Origin: Marinarcus sediminis
Lineage (GTDB): Bacteria > Campylobacterota > Campylobacteria > Campylobacterales > Arcobacteraceae
Direction: 5' to 3'
Length of the DNA: 64,000 nt
NCBI RefSeq assembly: GCF_048571275.1
Contig: NZ_CP182357.1
Coordinates: 2,232,001-2,296,000 of the forward strand
Part shown: piece by piece, positions 9,056 through 17,564 of the stretch
Numbering within the stretch: the stretch's first letter is position 1
Layout of the letters: the number at the start of each line of letters is the position of its first letter
Translations under genes and position numbers: made by a program
Notes under the pieces: generated by a model
Databases searched by the model: none
What the model was told of the DNA's origin: nothing
The model's input: only the letters and a program-made list of their open reading frames with translations

Positions 9056-9602
9056 TGGAGAGTATATCTATCACATCCACATAATCTTGTACATTTCCTG
9101 TCGCTTTTGCTGAAAGTATTGCACCTTCTAAAGTTGATGCTATATAAAGCGCTAATTTTGTTGTATCACAGGACTTCATCTCTTTTTTTTCTATTGCTTT
9201 ATCCAAAATATCTTTTATATTTTTTCTAAAAGTGAAATAAATCTCTTCCATCAAAATTTTAAAATCACTGTCAAGATTTGACATCTCTTGTACTACATTT
9301 GCTATTGGACAACCTTTATTAAAATCCCTTTGAGTAACATCTTTGATGTTAGAGATAAAAGCTTCTAAATAGTTTGATTCTAATGCTAAAACTGTATTAT
9401 ATCTTTGAGCAAACCTCTCATAAATTTTCTCTTTTATTGACACTAAAGCTAACGCTTTTTTGTTTGCAAAGAAATGATACATTGAACCTTTATGTACTTT
9501 TGCATTTTTCAATATAACAGTTAAAGAAGCACCTTGATAGCCATTTTCAAATATTTCATCAAATGCTGAATTTATTAAATTATCTCTTGTATTTTTTTCC
9601 AT
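9030..9602 (-). CDS. TetR/AcrR-family transcriptional repressor
   Basis: 190 residues with a canonical N-terminal TetR helix-turn-helix: RDNLINSAFDEIFENGYQ, then SLTVILKNAKVHKGSMYHFF and KKALALVSI. The C-terminal ligand domain (60-190) contains CPIANVVQEM, common in the TetR group that controls small detoxification enzymes. It is divergent from an AhpD-like gene. The 91-base intergenic region holds two dyads of the form TTGAC-N6-GTCAA that are probably its operators, so autoregulation and repression of the neighbour are likely. The inducer is unknown. Confidence 0.9.
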   Translation of the reverse strand: MEKNTRDNLINSAFDEIFENGYQGASLTVILKNAKVHKGSMYHFFANKKALALVSIKEKIYERFAQRYNTVLALESNYLEAFISNIKDVTQRDFNKGCPIANVVQEMSNLDSDFKILMEEIYFTFRKNIKDILDKAIEKKEMKSCDTTKLALYIASTLEGAILSAKATGNVQDYVDVIDILSTYILSFKI

Positions 9603-9625
9603 AATTTAATTATAGCATTTTATAC

Positions 9626-9675
9626 TTGACTTATAGGTCAAGTTATTGTATTATTTTACTTGACCTACAAGTCAA
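9626..9675 (+). promoter_or_regulatory. Promoter with two TetR-type operator dyads
   Basis: Two 16-base dyads, TTGAC-TTATAG-GTCAA (9626-9641) and TTGAC-CTACAA-GTCAA (9660-9675), lie with centres 34 bases apart, about three helical turns. The first begins with TTGACT, which with TATTAT at 9649-9654 and a 17-base spacer makes a near-consensus promoter toward the AhpD-like gene. The second dyad then covers the predicted start point (about 9661). One repressor could thus block both the -35 and +1 regions. Confidence 0.75.
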
Positions 9676-9693
9676 CTAAGAAAAGGAGTTATT

Positions 9694-10230
9694 ATGCCAC
9701 TGATTAAAACATACGAAAAAGAGGAAGCCACAGGTGAATTATTGGAAATATATGAAGAGATAATAAAACTAAGAGGGGAGATTGGAAACAACGCCAAACT
9801 TTTTAGTTCAAGTACAGAGCTGTTAAAACAACAACTTGAATTTATCAAATATTATGCAACTCATGAAACTTTATCAATGCCCCTGCTTGCAAGTATACGG
9901 GTGTGCGTATCAAACCAAGAAAAATGTAACTTTTGTATTGACTTTAATTCTGCACTGTTAATAAATAAAGCAAAGTGGAGTAGTGAAGATGTAAATATGT
10001 TAAAAGATAAAAAATATTGTGAAAAATTAACAAAAGAGGAAAATGCGCTTTTAAAATTTGTAATTAATTCAGTTAAAAATCCACACGCAGTAAGTGAAAA
10101 TACTATAAGTGAACTAAAAGAACAAAACTGGAGTGATAAAGATATTTTAGATGCCTTAAATCATGGTGCAAGAATGTATGCAACTGATATATTATTTAAT
10201 AGCTTTAAAATAGAAGATTATCAAGTTTAA
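9694..10230 (+). CDS. Carboxymuconolactone decarboxylase / AhpD-like family protein
   Basis: 178 residues, helical AhpD-like fold. The redox motif is in EKCNFCIDFNSALL (CxxC followed by a conserved acidic/asparagine segment), preceded by PLLASIRVCVSN, typical of the CMD domain. It carries a strong ribosome site (AAAGGAG). In this family the CxxC either serves peroxidase-type thiol chemistry or is a remnant in decarboxylase-like members, so the reaction cannot be fixed from sequence. Expression is probably repressed by the divergent TetR protein. The 200 bases after it hold no gene I can support. Confidence 0.8.
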   Translation: MPLIKTYEKEEATGELLEIYEEIIKLRGEIGNNAKLFSSSTELLKQQLEFIKYYATHETLSMPLLASIRVCVSNQEKCNFCIDFNSALLINKAKWSSEDVNMLKDKKYCEKLTKEENALLKFVINSVKNPHAVSENTISELKEQNWSDKDILDALNHGARMYATDILFNSFKIEDYQV

Positions 10231-10432
10231 AAAAATAGAGTTTTTTATCTTTGCTAACTCATTATATTCAATTAACTTTACAAAAGTTTCTTGAATATAA
10301 TATCTTATACTCTCTCTAGTTTTAGAGTTTAGATTACAAATTTTTTACTTTTTTGCATATTTGCCTTGGCTAATTAACACTTCACTGTCGCTGTCTTTTT
10401 TAAAAGATGTTCTATTTATATCAGTTATCTAT

Positions 10433-10912
10433 TTACTCATACCTTATATTAAAACCTTCCTCTTCTTTTGGTTCTTGAAAATATTTTGTAATGGCATCAA
10501 AGGTCGCTTCATCTATCAAAGGTGCATCTTTTGGTAAGTTTTCATTTCTTTTTTTCAGTTGCTCTTTACACACTTCATCACTTCTTTTTACATAATACAT
10601 CATATGCTCAACATTTGCTGTTTCAAATATATCTTTAAACCACTCTCTTTGAGTAATAGTATTTGCAGGAAAATCCAAAACAACTTCATTGCCTTTTTTT
10701 AAAAGATCAACAATAAATTCAAACATTGTATCTTTTAATCTTTTTGAATACTTTATATAATCTTCAATGGTTTTTATTTCATCAGGATATAACTTTTTTA
10801 AAAGTTCATCTTCGCTTAAAAAAATGGCATTATGTTCTTTAGAGAGTTTTTTTGACAGTATCGATTTCCCTGCTGCCATTTTCCCACACATAAAATGTAA
10901 TTTATTTTTCAT
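10433..10912 (-). CDS. P-loop kinase-like ATPase
   Basis: 159 residues. A Walker A motif, CGKMAAGKS (9-17), sits at the N-terminus, followed by a kinase-like DELLKKLYP region and VVLDFPANTITQREWF, the pattern of small predicted kinases of the zeta-toxin/polynucleotide-kinase-like group. LID-type basic residues appear in VKRSDEVCKEQLKKRN. The substrate is unknown. It overlaps the upstream acetyltransferase gene by 11 bases, so the two are translationally coupled. I see no antitoxin partner, so a toxin role is not supported. Confidence 0.75.
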   Translation of the reverse strand: MKNKLHFMCGKMAAGKSILSKKLSKEHNAIFLSEDELLKKLYPDEIKTIEDYIKYSKRLKDTMFEFIVDLLKKGNEVVLDFPANTITQREWFKDIFETANVEHMMYYVKRSDEVCKEQLKKRNENLPKDAPLIDEATFDAITKYFQEPKEEEGFNIRYE

Positions 10913-11369
10913 CTTCCACCCTTTGCATACTAAAATTGATTAACTCTTCATTGTCTCTTTTGACATAATTTTTCTTTACTTCTATAAAACCAAATTTCTC
11001 AAAAAATGGTTTTGCAGTAATACTTGCATCCACTTTTAAAAGAGTTTGCTTTTGTTCTTTTGCTATTTTAAAAATATGATTTATAAGCATTTCCCCTACA
11101 CCACAACCTTGATATTCATGGTGTACATAAAAACAATCAATATAATCCTCATAAAACTCTGCAAAGCCTACAAGCTTTTTATCCATGATTGCTAAATAGG
11201 GGTTGCTTTTTGCTAATCTTTTTTCCCAAACATCATAATCAATATTTAAATTTGCCCAAGCGTTTAATTGCTCACTTGTATAGTCTTTGTTACATGTTTT
11301 ATGAATGGTATTTGTAAATAATTCAGGAATCTCTTTTTGATATTTTTCATCATACTTTATTATTTGCAT
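10902..11369 (-). CDS. GNAT-family N-acetyltransferase
   Basis: 155 residues with GNAT motif A, YVHHEYQGCGVGEMLINH (the acetyl-CoA pyrophosphate loop QGCGVG), and a C-terminal motif B region FFEKFGFIEVKKNYV. It resembles the group of YafP-like acetyltransferases, with an N-terminal FTNTIHKTCNKDYTSEQLNAWA segment typical of that group. The acceptor is unknown. It is coupled to the downstream kinase-like gene and preceded by a 15-codon reading frame with its own ribosome site. Confidence 0.82.
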   Translation of the reverse strand: MQIIKYDEKYQKEIPELFTNTIHKTCNKDYTSEQLNAWANLNIDYDVWEKRLAKSNPYLAIMDKKLVGFAEFYEDYIDCFYVHHEYQGCGVGEMLINHIFKIAKEQKQTLLKVDASITAKPFFEKFGFIEVKKNYVKRDNEELINFSMQRVEDEK

Positions 11370-11373
11370 CTGT

Positions 11374-11421
11374 TTACTTTACTTCTAAAAGCTTTTGTTT
11401 TTCCTCTTTTGAAAAAGACAT
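11374..11421 (-). other. 15-codon mini-ORF (leader peptide or gene remnant)
   Basis: ATG at 11421, with AGGTGA nearby upstream, encodes MSFSKEEKQKLLEVK and stops four bases before the acetyltransferase start. The peptide looks like the beginning of a small helix-hairpin-helix (Cdd1-like) protein whose remainder is missing. It may be a decayed gene start now acting as a leader that couples translation of the acetyltransferase. The family match is from memory and weak. Confidence 0.35.
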
Positions 11422-11450
11422 TTATCTCACCTTTTTATTATTCTATTAAA

Positions 11451-13121
11451 TTATCTTTTTGTTTGTCTTCTTAAAGAAATTGTAAAGTGATAAATTATAA
11501 TTGCAATTATTGCTTTATGAAAAGACCAAATAGAGGCCCATCCTTTTTCTTTATATTCATTATAACTCGCAGGATTTATGAAATGTGATAATTCATTTAA
11601 TGAATCAAAAAAACTTCCATCAGTTATATAAAATAAATAAACTACACTGCATAAGTGAGGTAAAATATATGGCAATTTACCACATTTAATTTTATTTCTA
11701 ATTTTATAAATACTAAAATATATTATCCCAGTTATAATAAATTGTATAGTTAATGTAGGTTTTACATTTTCTTCTATGATATTAAAAAAAACTAAACTAA
11801 CAATAAATAACCAAACTAAAGATTGAAACCAACTTTTTCCAAAATAAGATATTTGCTCATTCATTAAAAATATAAATTTTTCTTCCCACCAACTAGAGAA
11901 CCACATTTTTGTCAACAATTCTTTTTTATATTCTTTCATTTCTTTAACAAAAAAATTATTTGCATCTATATAATTTGCTTTTTGATCACTTAAGGATTTT
12001 AATTGTCTAAAAACATTTCTACTTGATTTAATTGAATTAATATTTCCCCACTCTATACTATTTAAATGTGCATTTATAAAAGAACTATCATTTATTTCTT
12101 TTTCAGCATCACTAGAGATTTTAAAACTTTCAAAAACAGTTTCATGTAAATCTGCTTTATTTAACAAAAATTTATCACTTATTTCAATTTGATTAAAATA
12201 GATTTTTTCTGAATCCTGATATAAACCATCTAAAATAAAATTGTTAAATTTTATATTTTCTATATTAATTCGTGAATTATTGATAAAATGGGATTCTTTA
12301 ATTTTAAATTCTTTTATATTAGAATCAGAAATACTAAATTGTTCTAAAAGTGAATTTTGAATTTTAAGTTCATTTATATTTGACCTATCATACGCTTTTC
12401 TTCCTATATATATATTTTTTGCTTTTATATAAACAAACAATATATTATTTACCATTGCTTTATCTAAATGCCTAAAAATAATACTATCAAAAAACATATG
12501 TCTTATTATTAAATTAGGAGAAAACTTAATATCAACTTTCTTTTTATGATGTAAACTATGATTTATATTATCAATTATTACTGATTTAAAATAATCCCCT
12601 TCAAATTTTATATCATCAAAATGTTTTGTTCCTCCAATATTAATTGTGCCATCTATACCCGCACTATCAGATTTTATTTCAAAAGTGCCTTTAAAAGTAC
12701 ACTGAGAAAAATTAAAATCTTTTTTCATGTGTTTATCTTCTAATTTTAAATCTATTATAAAATCATCAATAAAAGTACAATTGTCAAAATAATAGTATGG
12801 TAATTTTTCATCTAAATTTGTAATATCTAGTAGCGGTGGGATATTAAAGTTTCTAATGGTTCTATAATTTTTTGAATTCCCATTTCCAAATGATGTTATG
12901 GAACCGAATAAACTTATATCCAGTTTTTCTATATCTGTAGATTTTTTATAATAAATTTTTAATAATTTATTTAATTCACTCCAAAATTTATTTACTTTAG
13001 TTTTATCCCATTTATTTTCATTTTTATCAGTATTTGTAAACCAATTATCTTTCTCACAATGAAAAATACATTTATTATTTTCAAAAATTTCTAAATTACA
13101 TTGAGGATGTTGACAAGTCAT
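11451..13121 (-). CDS. Zinc-motif, beta-helix-like repeat protein with C-terminal membrane domain
   Basis: 556 residues, strongly AT-rich. The N-terminus has a likely zinc knuckle: Cys3, Cys8, Cys18, His21/Cys22. Residues about 90-370 are a run of degenerate pentapeptide-like strands (FDNCTFIDDF, FNFSQCTFKGTF, SHFINNSRINIENIKFNNFIL) that should form a right-handed beta-helix. A linker FRQLKSLSDQKANYIDANNFFVKEMKEY (about 380-405) leads to three or four membrane helices (about 430-455, 460-480, 490-510, 535-550) and a basic end SLRRQTKR. This architecture recurs in bacterial pentapeptide membrane proteins of unknown function. It lies next to an ORF6N gene in an accessory-looking stretch. A role as a membrane effector in defence is speculation. 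Confidence 0.7.
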   Translation of the reverse strand: MTCQHPQCNLEIFENNKCIFHCEKDNWFTNTDKNENKWDKTKVNKFWSELNKLLKIYYKKSTDIEKLDISLFGSITSFGNGNSKNYRTIRNFNIPPLLDITNLDEKLPYYYFDNCTFIDDFIIDLKLEDKHMKKDFNFSQCTFKGTFEIKSDSAGIDGTINIGGTKHFDDIKFEGDYFKSVIIDNINHSLHHKKKVDIKFSPNLIIRHMFFDSIIFRHLDKAMVNNILFVYIKAKNIYIGRKAYDRSNINELKIQNSLLEQFSISDSNIKEFKIKESHFINNSRINIENIKFNNFILDGLYQDSEKIYFNQIEISDKFLLNKADLHETVFESFKISSDAEKEINDSSFINAHLNSIEWGNINSIKSSRNVFRQLKSLSDQKANYIDANNFFVKEMKEYKKELLTKMWFSSWWEEKFIFLMNEQISYFGKSWFQSLVWLFIVSLVFFNIIEENVKPTLTIQFIITGIIYFSIYKIRNKIKCGKLPYILPHLCSVVYLFYITDGSFFDSLNELSHFINPASYNEYKEKGWASIWSFHKAIIAIIIYHFTISLRRQTKR

Positions 13122-13151
13122 AAAATTACCTTTTTAAATTTTTTATTATAT

Positions 13152-13694
13152 CTAATTCTTTTTCTCTATTCTAAACCCCATCACTTTATCATCTGTCTTT
13201 TTTGTGTCTTCAAGTATTTGAGTAAGCAGTTCAAAGGCTGTTTTTATGTGTTGAGTATTTTCTATTGTTTGATTTTGATTTAGTTTTAGATCTTCTTTTA
13301 GATTTTTTAACTCTATTACTATATCTTTATATGTAAGGGCAAACTCTCTGAGTTTAGTAAAGGTTCGCATGATATTTATTGTTACATCTGTAGCAATTTT
13401 GCTTTTTAATACGGTGGCAAGCATATAAACACCTTGTTCAGTAAAGACTTTAGGCAAGGTTCTTGTTTTAGAAAATTTTGTGGTCGAAATTTTCGACCGC
13501 AAAATCTCAAACTCTTTTTCACTGAGTTCAAAATAAAAATCTTCAGGAAATTTTTCAGGGTTGTTTTTTACTGCTTCATTTATTCTTTTGGTTTCTACTT
13601 CATACAGTTTTGCTAGGTCACTGTCCAACATAACTTTTAAATTACGGATTTCGTAGATTCTACTCTGGATTATTTCTTGTGGTAAATTTTCCAT
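13152..13694 (-). CDS. ORF6N-domain DNA-binding protein
   Basis: 180 residues. The ORF6N domain fills the first 110 or so: IQSRIYEIRNLKVMLDSDLAKLYEV, FPEDFYFELSEKE and TLPKVFTEQGVYMLATVL. A coiled C-terminal tail follows. ORF6N domains occur in phage antirepressors and in many chromosomal genes, and are thought to bind DNA. It lies 30 bases upstream of the zinc-motif membrane protein in the same direction, so the two may be co-transcribed. The gene contains a perfect odd-centred dyad GGTCGAAA-T-TTTCGACC (13482-13498). Confidence 0.88.
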   Translation of the reverse strand: MENLPQEIIQSRIYEIRNLKVMLDSDLAKLYEVETKRINEAVKNNPEKFPEDFYFELSEKEFEILRSKISTTKFSKTRTLPKVFTEQGVYMLATVLKSKIATDVTINIMRTFTKLREFALTYKDIVIELKNLKEDLKLNQNQTIENTQHIKTAFELLTQILEDTKKTDDKVMGFRIEKKN

Positions 13695-13776
13695 AAACTC
13701 TTCCTATGTAATTTTTTGAAAAGTTTATCGAAAAGAACTCTTTAGTTACAATTTTATTACAATTTGCAATTTATTT

Positions 13777-14877
13777 TTAAAAGTTCTTAATCAAATCCAC
13801 AAACACAGCGGTTAAGCCCTCTACTTCTTTCACGGTTGTTCGCTCACCTACGCTATGAATAGTGTCATTTATAACACCAAACTCTATGGCTTCTATTCCA
13901 AAGGCTCCAAAATATCTGGCGTCAGAAGTTCCCCCGTGTGTTGAGTGTTTTGTGCTTACCCCTAAAACCTCTTTTATAGAAGTTTCCATAGCCTTAACTA
14001 CTTTTGATTCTTTGTTTGTAACAAAAGGAAATGAGCCTTGTGTGGTTTTAAACTCATACTCTAAACCTTTTAGATTTTCATGTATAAACTCTTCTACAGA
14101 CTCTCTTGTGGTATTTGTGGAATTTCTAACATTGAACATCAGTTTCAGTTCATTTGGGGTTACATTGGTAACTTCCATACCACCTCTAATATCTGTGATT
14201 ACCATTTTACTAGGCGCAAAATACTCATCTCCGTCATCTAAGTTATGCCCTGCTAGTTTTGGTAAAATTGAAGCAAAGTTATGCACGGGGTTGATACATT
14301 TTTCTGGATATGCCGCATGTCCTTGTTTACCTTTTATAGTGATATATCCATTTATACTTCCACGTCTTCCTACTTTTATAGCATCACCAAAAACCTCTTC
14401 ACACGTTGGTTCTGCTACAACTGCATAATTTGGTATAAAATCTATCTCTTTTAAGTGTTCAAGCATTTTGATCGTTCCGTAAGTGCCTTCACCCTCTTCA
14501 TCACTTGTCATAAGAATAGAAAGTGTTCCATCAAAATTTTGAGCATGTTTACAAGCATATAAAAAAGCAGCATCTCCACTTTTCATATCTTGAGCACCTC
14601 TTGCACTTATTACTCCATCTATTACATCAGCTGCAAAAGGATCTATTTCCCAACCTTGTCCTACAGGTACTACATCAATATGTCCTGCAAAACATAAGTG
14701 CTGTTTTTTATCATTGAATTTTTTATAATAAAATCTGTTTTTTACACCTTCCATATCAACTTTGATACAATTCCAAGTATCTCCCAGATACTCTTCTATA
14801 AAATCAAAAGCTCCATCGTCATCTGGGGTAAGTGATTTAAATTGTAATAATTTTTGAAATAATTCTATAATTGTCAT
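13777..14877 (-). CDS. dapE: Succinyl-diaminopimelate desuccinylase
   Basis: Hydrolyses N-succinyl-L,L-diaminopimelate in lysine and peptidoglycan biosynthesis; a cytoplasmic dizinc M20-family enzyme. At 366 residues it is close to the usual 375. Metal-binding and catalytic signatures are intact: FAGHIDVVPVG (His and catalytic Asp), ARGAQDMKSGDAAF (bridging Asp), MTSDEEGEGTYGT (catalytic Glu pair), the EPTCEE region, and the C-terminal HGGTSDARYFG. The dimerisation domain (about 175-285) carries RRGSINGYITIKGKQGHAAYPE. The start has an AGGA ribosome site. It is divergent from the DUF748 gene. Confidence 0.95.
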   Translation of the reverse strand: MTIIELFQKLLQFKSLTPDDDGAFDFIEEYLGDTWNCIKVDMEGVKNRFYYKKFNDKKQHLCFAGHIDVVPVGQGWEIDPFAADVIDGVISARGAQDMKSGDAAFLYACKHAQNFDGTLSILMTSDEEGEGTYGTIKMLEHLKEIDFIPNYAVVAEPTCEEVFGDAIKVGRRGSINGYITIKGKQGHAAYPEKCINPVHNFASILPKLAGHNLDDGDEYFAPSKMVITDIRGGMEVTNVTPNELKLMFNVRNSTNTTRESVEEFIHENLKGLEYEFKTTQGSFPFVTNKESKVVKAMETSIKEVLGVSTKHSTHGGTSDARYFGAFGIEAIEFGVINDTIHSVGERTTVKEVEGLTAVFVDLIKNF

Positions 14878-14932
14878 ACTCTATTCCTATATTTTCTTGA
14901 GCTAGATTGTATCCAAGTTATCATTATTTTGT

Positions 14933-14956
14933 TATAATATTATATATCTCAGGAGG
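14933..14956 (+). promoter_or_regulatory. Likely -10 element and strong ribosome site of the DUF748 gene
   Basis: TATAAT at 14933-14938 has no convincing -35 hexamer at normal spacing, which is common for housekeeping promoters in this group of bacteria. AGGAGG at 14951-14956 fixes the start codon at 14967 rather than an upstream in-frame one at 14907. Confidence 0.55.
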
Positions 14957-14966
14957 AGTCATACAA

Positions 14967-17552
14967 ATGAAAAAAAGAACAATCTATGAAAAAATAGGTA
15001 TTGCTCTTGCGGCTTTTTTTCTTTTTTATTTAATCCTTGGTTTTTTAATTATTCCCTATATCATCAAATCACAAGCCATTAACTTTGCAAAGACCCATTT
15101 AGAGAAAAACTTGACCATTGACTCCGTGCGTTTTAACCCATTAACCTTTGAACTGAATGTGAATGACTTAACACTCAAAGAGAAAGATTTACCTCTGATT
15201 GCTTTTCATAATCTCTCACTTGATTTTGATTTACTAAGAACCATCGCCAATGGTTATTTACACTTTAATCATTTTAATATTATTCAACCAAAAATCAACG
15301 CCATTATTGCACAAAACAAAACATTTAACCTCATGTCACTCAAACCTAAAAGTAACCCCTCTGAGGTTAAAGATAACCCTACCACACCTGTAGAATTAAT
15401 CAAACTGCAACTGGACAGGCTTGCCATTGTAGATGGAGAAGTTACATTTGAAGATTTATCACAAGATGTGCCTTTTCATTTCTCATTACATAAATTAAAC
15501 TACACATTCAGAGACTTAAGTACACTAAAAAACAGTGTTGCCTCCAATAATTTTGATAGCACACTTAATGACAAAACCAATATTCATTTAGAAGGGGGGA
15601 TTTATCTTAACCCCTTAAAAGTGTATGGAAATTTTACAATTAAAGATTTTTATACCAAAGATATTTGGAATACGGTTAAAAAGAACTACGATTTTGACAT
15701 CAATGAGGATTTAACCCTTCAAACAAAAATTGGTTTTTTTGTCGATTTAGAAAAAGAGTTATCCATCAAAATCAATGACGCTTCATTTGCTTTAAATGAT
15801 GTATCCATAAAAGAGAAAACAACACAAAATCAAATACTCGCATTAAACACCTTTAAAATTGAGAACTTTAACTTAACTTGGCCCAATCCAACACACCCCA
15901 TAAATACAGATTTAAATCTCTATATCAACAGTGGCAAAATAGCAGCACAAGCACAAATTGATACCAACAAATCAACCCTAGAGGCAGAGTGTCACATTGA
16001 AACACTCCCATTAACAGTTCTGAATAATATCTTGGCTTCTTTAAGCCATATTCAAATTAAAACAGCCACGCTAGATGCCCAAGCCAACATCAAGATGGAT
16101 GAAAAAAGCAATATTTTCGTCAATGCCAATACACAAATCAATAATATAGATATTCAAAACAAAAACGTCTCCATTATTAAAGCCAAAGAGTTGGCTCTGG
16201 AAAAAATCGAATACAACAAAGATAACAACAGTTTATTTATCAATGGTATTGAACTTATTTCCCCTTATGCCTTTGTCCAAATCAATAAAAAAAGCCAATT
16301 AAATTTAAGCAAACTTGCCAAAAAACAAAAAAAATCAAAAACAAAAAAAGAGAAAAACAGAAGTTCCCCACTGTTGATTAACGTTGATGCGGTTGAAATC
16401 AATCATGGTTCTATGACCTTTGAAGACATGACCTTACCCATACCATTTAAAACTTACAGTAAAAATTTAAAAGGTAAGTTTTCTAAATACAATTCAAGAA
16501 GTACCAAACCCTCTACAATAAAACTTGAAGGCAGTGTGGGACAGTATGGTTATATGAAAATTGAGGGGAAAGTCAGTTACAATAATATTAAAGACAGAAC
16601 AGACATTGCTGTTGTATTTAACAATGTTGCCATGCGTGATTTAACCTCATACTCGGGAAAATTTATTGGACGAAAAATTGATGATGGAAAATTATCACTG
16701 AATTTAATGTATGATTTAAAAGATGCCCAACTCAATGCTAAAAACAATATCCTTTTAGAAAAATTCAAATTGGGAGAGAAAATCGAGAGTAAAGATGCCG
16801 TCAATTTACCCCTTGATTTGGCCATTGCCATTTTAGAAGACTCCAATGGCGTTATTGATATAAAACTTCCTATTACAGGGAATTTAGACAACCCGCAATT
16901 CAGTATTGCTCCTATTGTTTGGAAAGCCTTTACCAATTTAATGATTAAAGCCATCACCGCACCTTTTTCACTTCTGGGCTCACTTTTTGGTTTTGGAGAA
17001 GATGAAATTAATAACGTGAAGTTCAGTTTTGGGAATGATGCTATTACTCCTGTACAAAAAGAGCCGTTAGATAAAGTCTCTCAAATTCTTAAAGAAAGAG
17101 AAAAACTTGCCATTGAACTTACCCCTACAGTTGATGCCAAAAATGATTTATATGCCCTTCAAAAAGTCGCTTTTAAAGAGTTTATAGATAAAAAAATGGG
17201 AAAAGTCAGCGATAAGAAATATAAAAAAGTCTATCTGGAAATGCTTGAAAATCTTTATGAAACGTATCAGCTGAGTCTAAAAGAGTTAAAAAAAGAGGTT
17301 ACCATTAACAATGAATTTGATGCCAATGCTTACTTAACTCAATTGGAAGAACGAGTGATACAAAAACACATCATCGAAAAAACAGCTTTGGAAACTTTGG
17401 CACAAAATAGAATAAAAAACATTCAAAACTATTTGATACATACTCAAAAAGTCAATCCAAAACAGATTGTTCTTTTGAAAAAAATAGAAGAAGACTCAAC
17501 AAATGAAAACTTTTCAGTTATGCAGCTAAAATTGAAGAACATAAAAGAGTAA
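14967..17552 (+). CDS. DUF748 (AsmA-like) envelope protein
   Basis: 861 residues. One N-terminal membrane helix (about 11-32: IALAAFFLFYLILGFLII) anchors a very large periplasmic part. The DUF748 signature appears twice: near the N-terminus (FNPLTFELNVNDLTLKEKD, LSLDFDLLRTI, GYLHFNHFNIIQPKI) and again in LPIPFKTYSKNLKGKF. The C-terminal third contains LPITGNLDNPQFSIAPIVWKA, FSLLGSLFGFG and a final segment (LDKVSQILKEREKLAIELTPT) resembling an OmpA-like start. AsmA/DUF748 proteins are elongated bridge-like proteins implicated in lipid or envelope homeostasis; the specific role here is not known. It ends convergently with the REC-PAS gene at a shared hairpin. Confidence 0.85.
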   Translation: MKKRTIYEKIGIALAAFFLFYLILGFLIIPYIIKSQAINFAKTHLEKNLTIDSVRFNPLTFELNVNDLTLKEKDLPLIAFHNLSLDFDLLRTIANGYLHFNHFNIIQPKINAIIAQNKTFNLMSLKPKSNPSEVKDNPTTPVELIKLQLDRLAIVDGEVTFEDLSQDVPFHFSLHKLNYTFRDLSTLKNSVASNNFDSTLNDKTNIHLEGGIYLNPLKVYGNFTIKDFYTKDIWNTVKKNYDFDINEDLTLQTKIGFFVDLEKELSIKINDASFALNDVSIKEKTTQNQILALNTFKIENFNLTWPNPTHPINTDLNLYINSGKIAAQAQIDTNKSTLEAECHIETLPLTVLNNILASLSHIQIKTATLDAQANIKMDEKSNIFVNANTQINNIDIQNKNVSIIKAKELALEKIEYNKDNNSLFINGIELISPYAFVQINKKSQLNLSKLAKKQKKSKTKKEKNRSSPLLINVDAVEINHGSMTFEDMTLPIPFKTYSKNLKGKFSKYNSRSTKPSTIKLEGSVGQYGYMKIEGKVSYNNIKDRTDIAVVFNNVAMRDLTSYSGKFIGRKIDDGKLSLNLMYDLKDAQLNAKNNILLEKFKLGEKIESKDAVNLPLDLAIAILEDSNGVIDIKLPITGNLDNPQFSIAPIVWKAFTNLMIKAITAPFSLLGSLFGFGEDEINNVKFSFGNDAITPVQKEPLDKVSQILKEREKLAIELTPTVDAKNDLYALQKVAFKEFIDKKMGKVSDKKYKKVYLEMLENLYETYQLSLKELKKEVTINNEFDANAYLTQLEERVIQKHIIEKTALETLAQNRIKNIQNYLIHTQKVNPKQIVLLKKIEEDSTNENFSVMQLKLKNIKE

Positions 17553-17563
17553 AACTCTTTTAT
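17541..17563. terminator. Bidirectional terminator hairpin between convergent genes
   Basis: Perfect 9-bp stem ATAAAAGAG / CTCTTTTAT with a 5-base loop, containing the stop codon of the DUF748 gene and lying just beyond the stop of the convergent REC-PAS gene. The A/T-rich arms supply T runs on both strands. Confidence 0.55.
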
Positions 17564-17564
17564 G

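Noticed and set aside
10433..11369. Toxin-antitoxin pair (kinase plus GNAT)
   Set aside because: The kinase-like and GNAT genes are coupled, but neither has an antitoxin partner with a DNA-binding domain, and the GNAT lacks the typical TacT-type context.
14907..14966. Upstream extension of the DUF748 protein by 20 residues
   Set aside because: The AGGAGG site at 14951-14956 and the membrane helix position fix the start at 14967; the extension would cover the -10 element.
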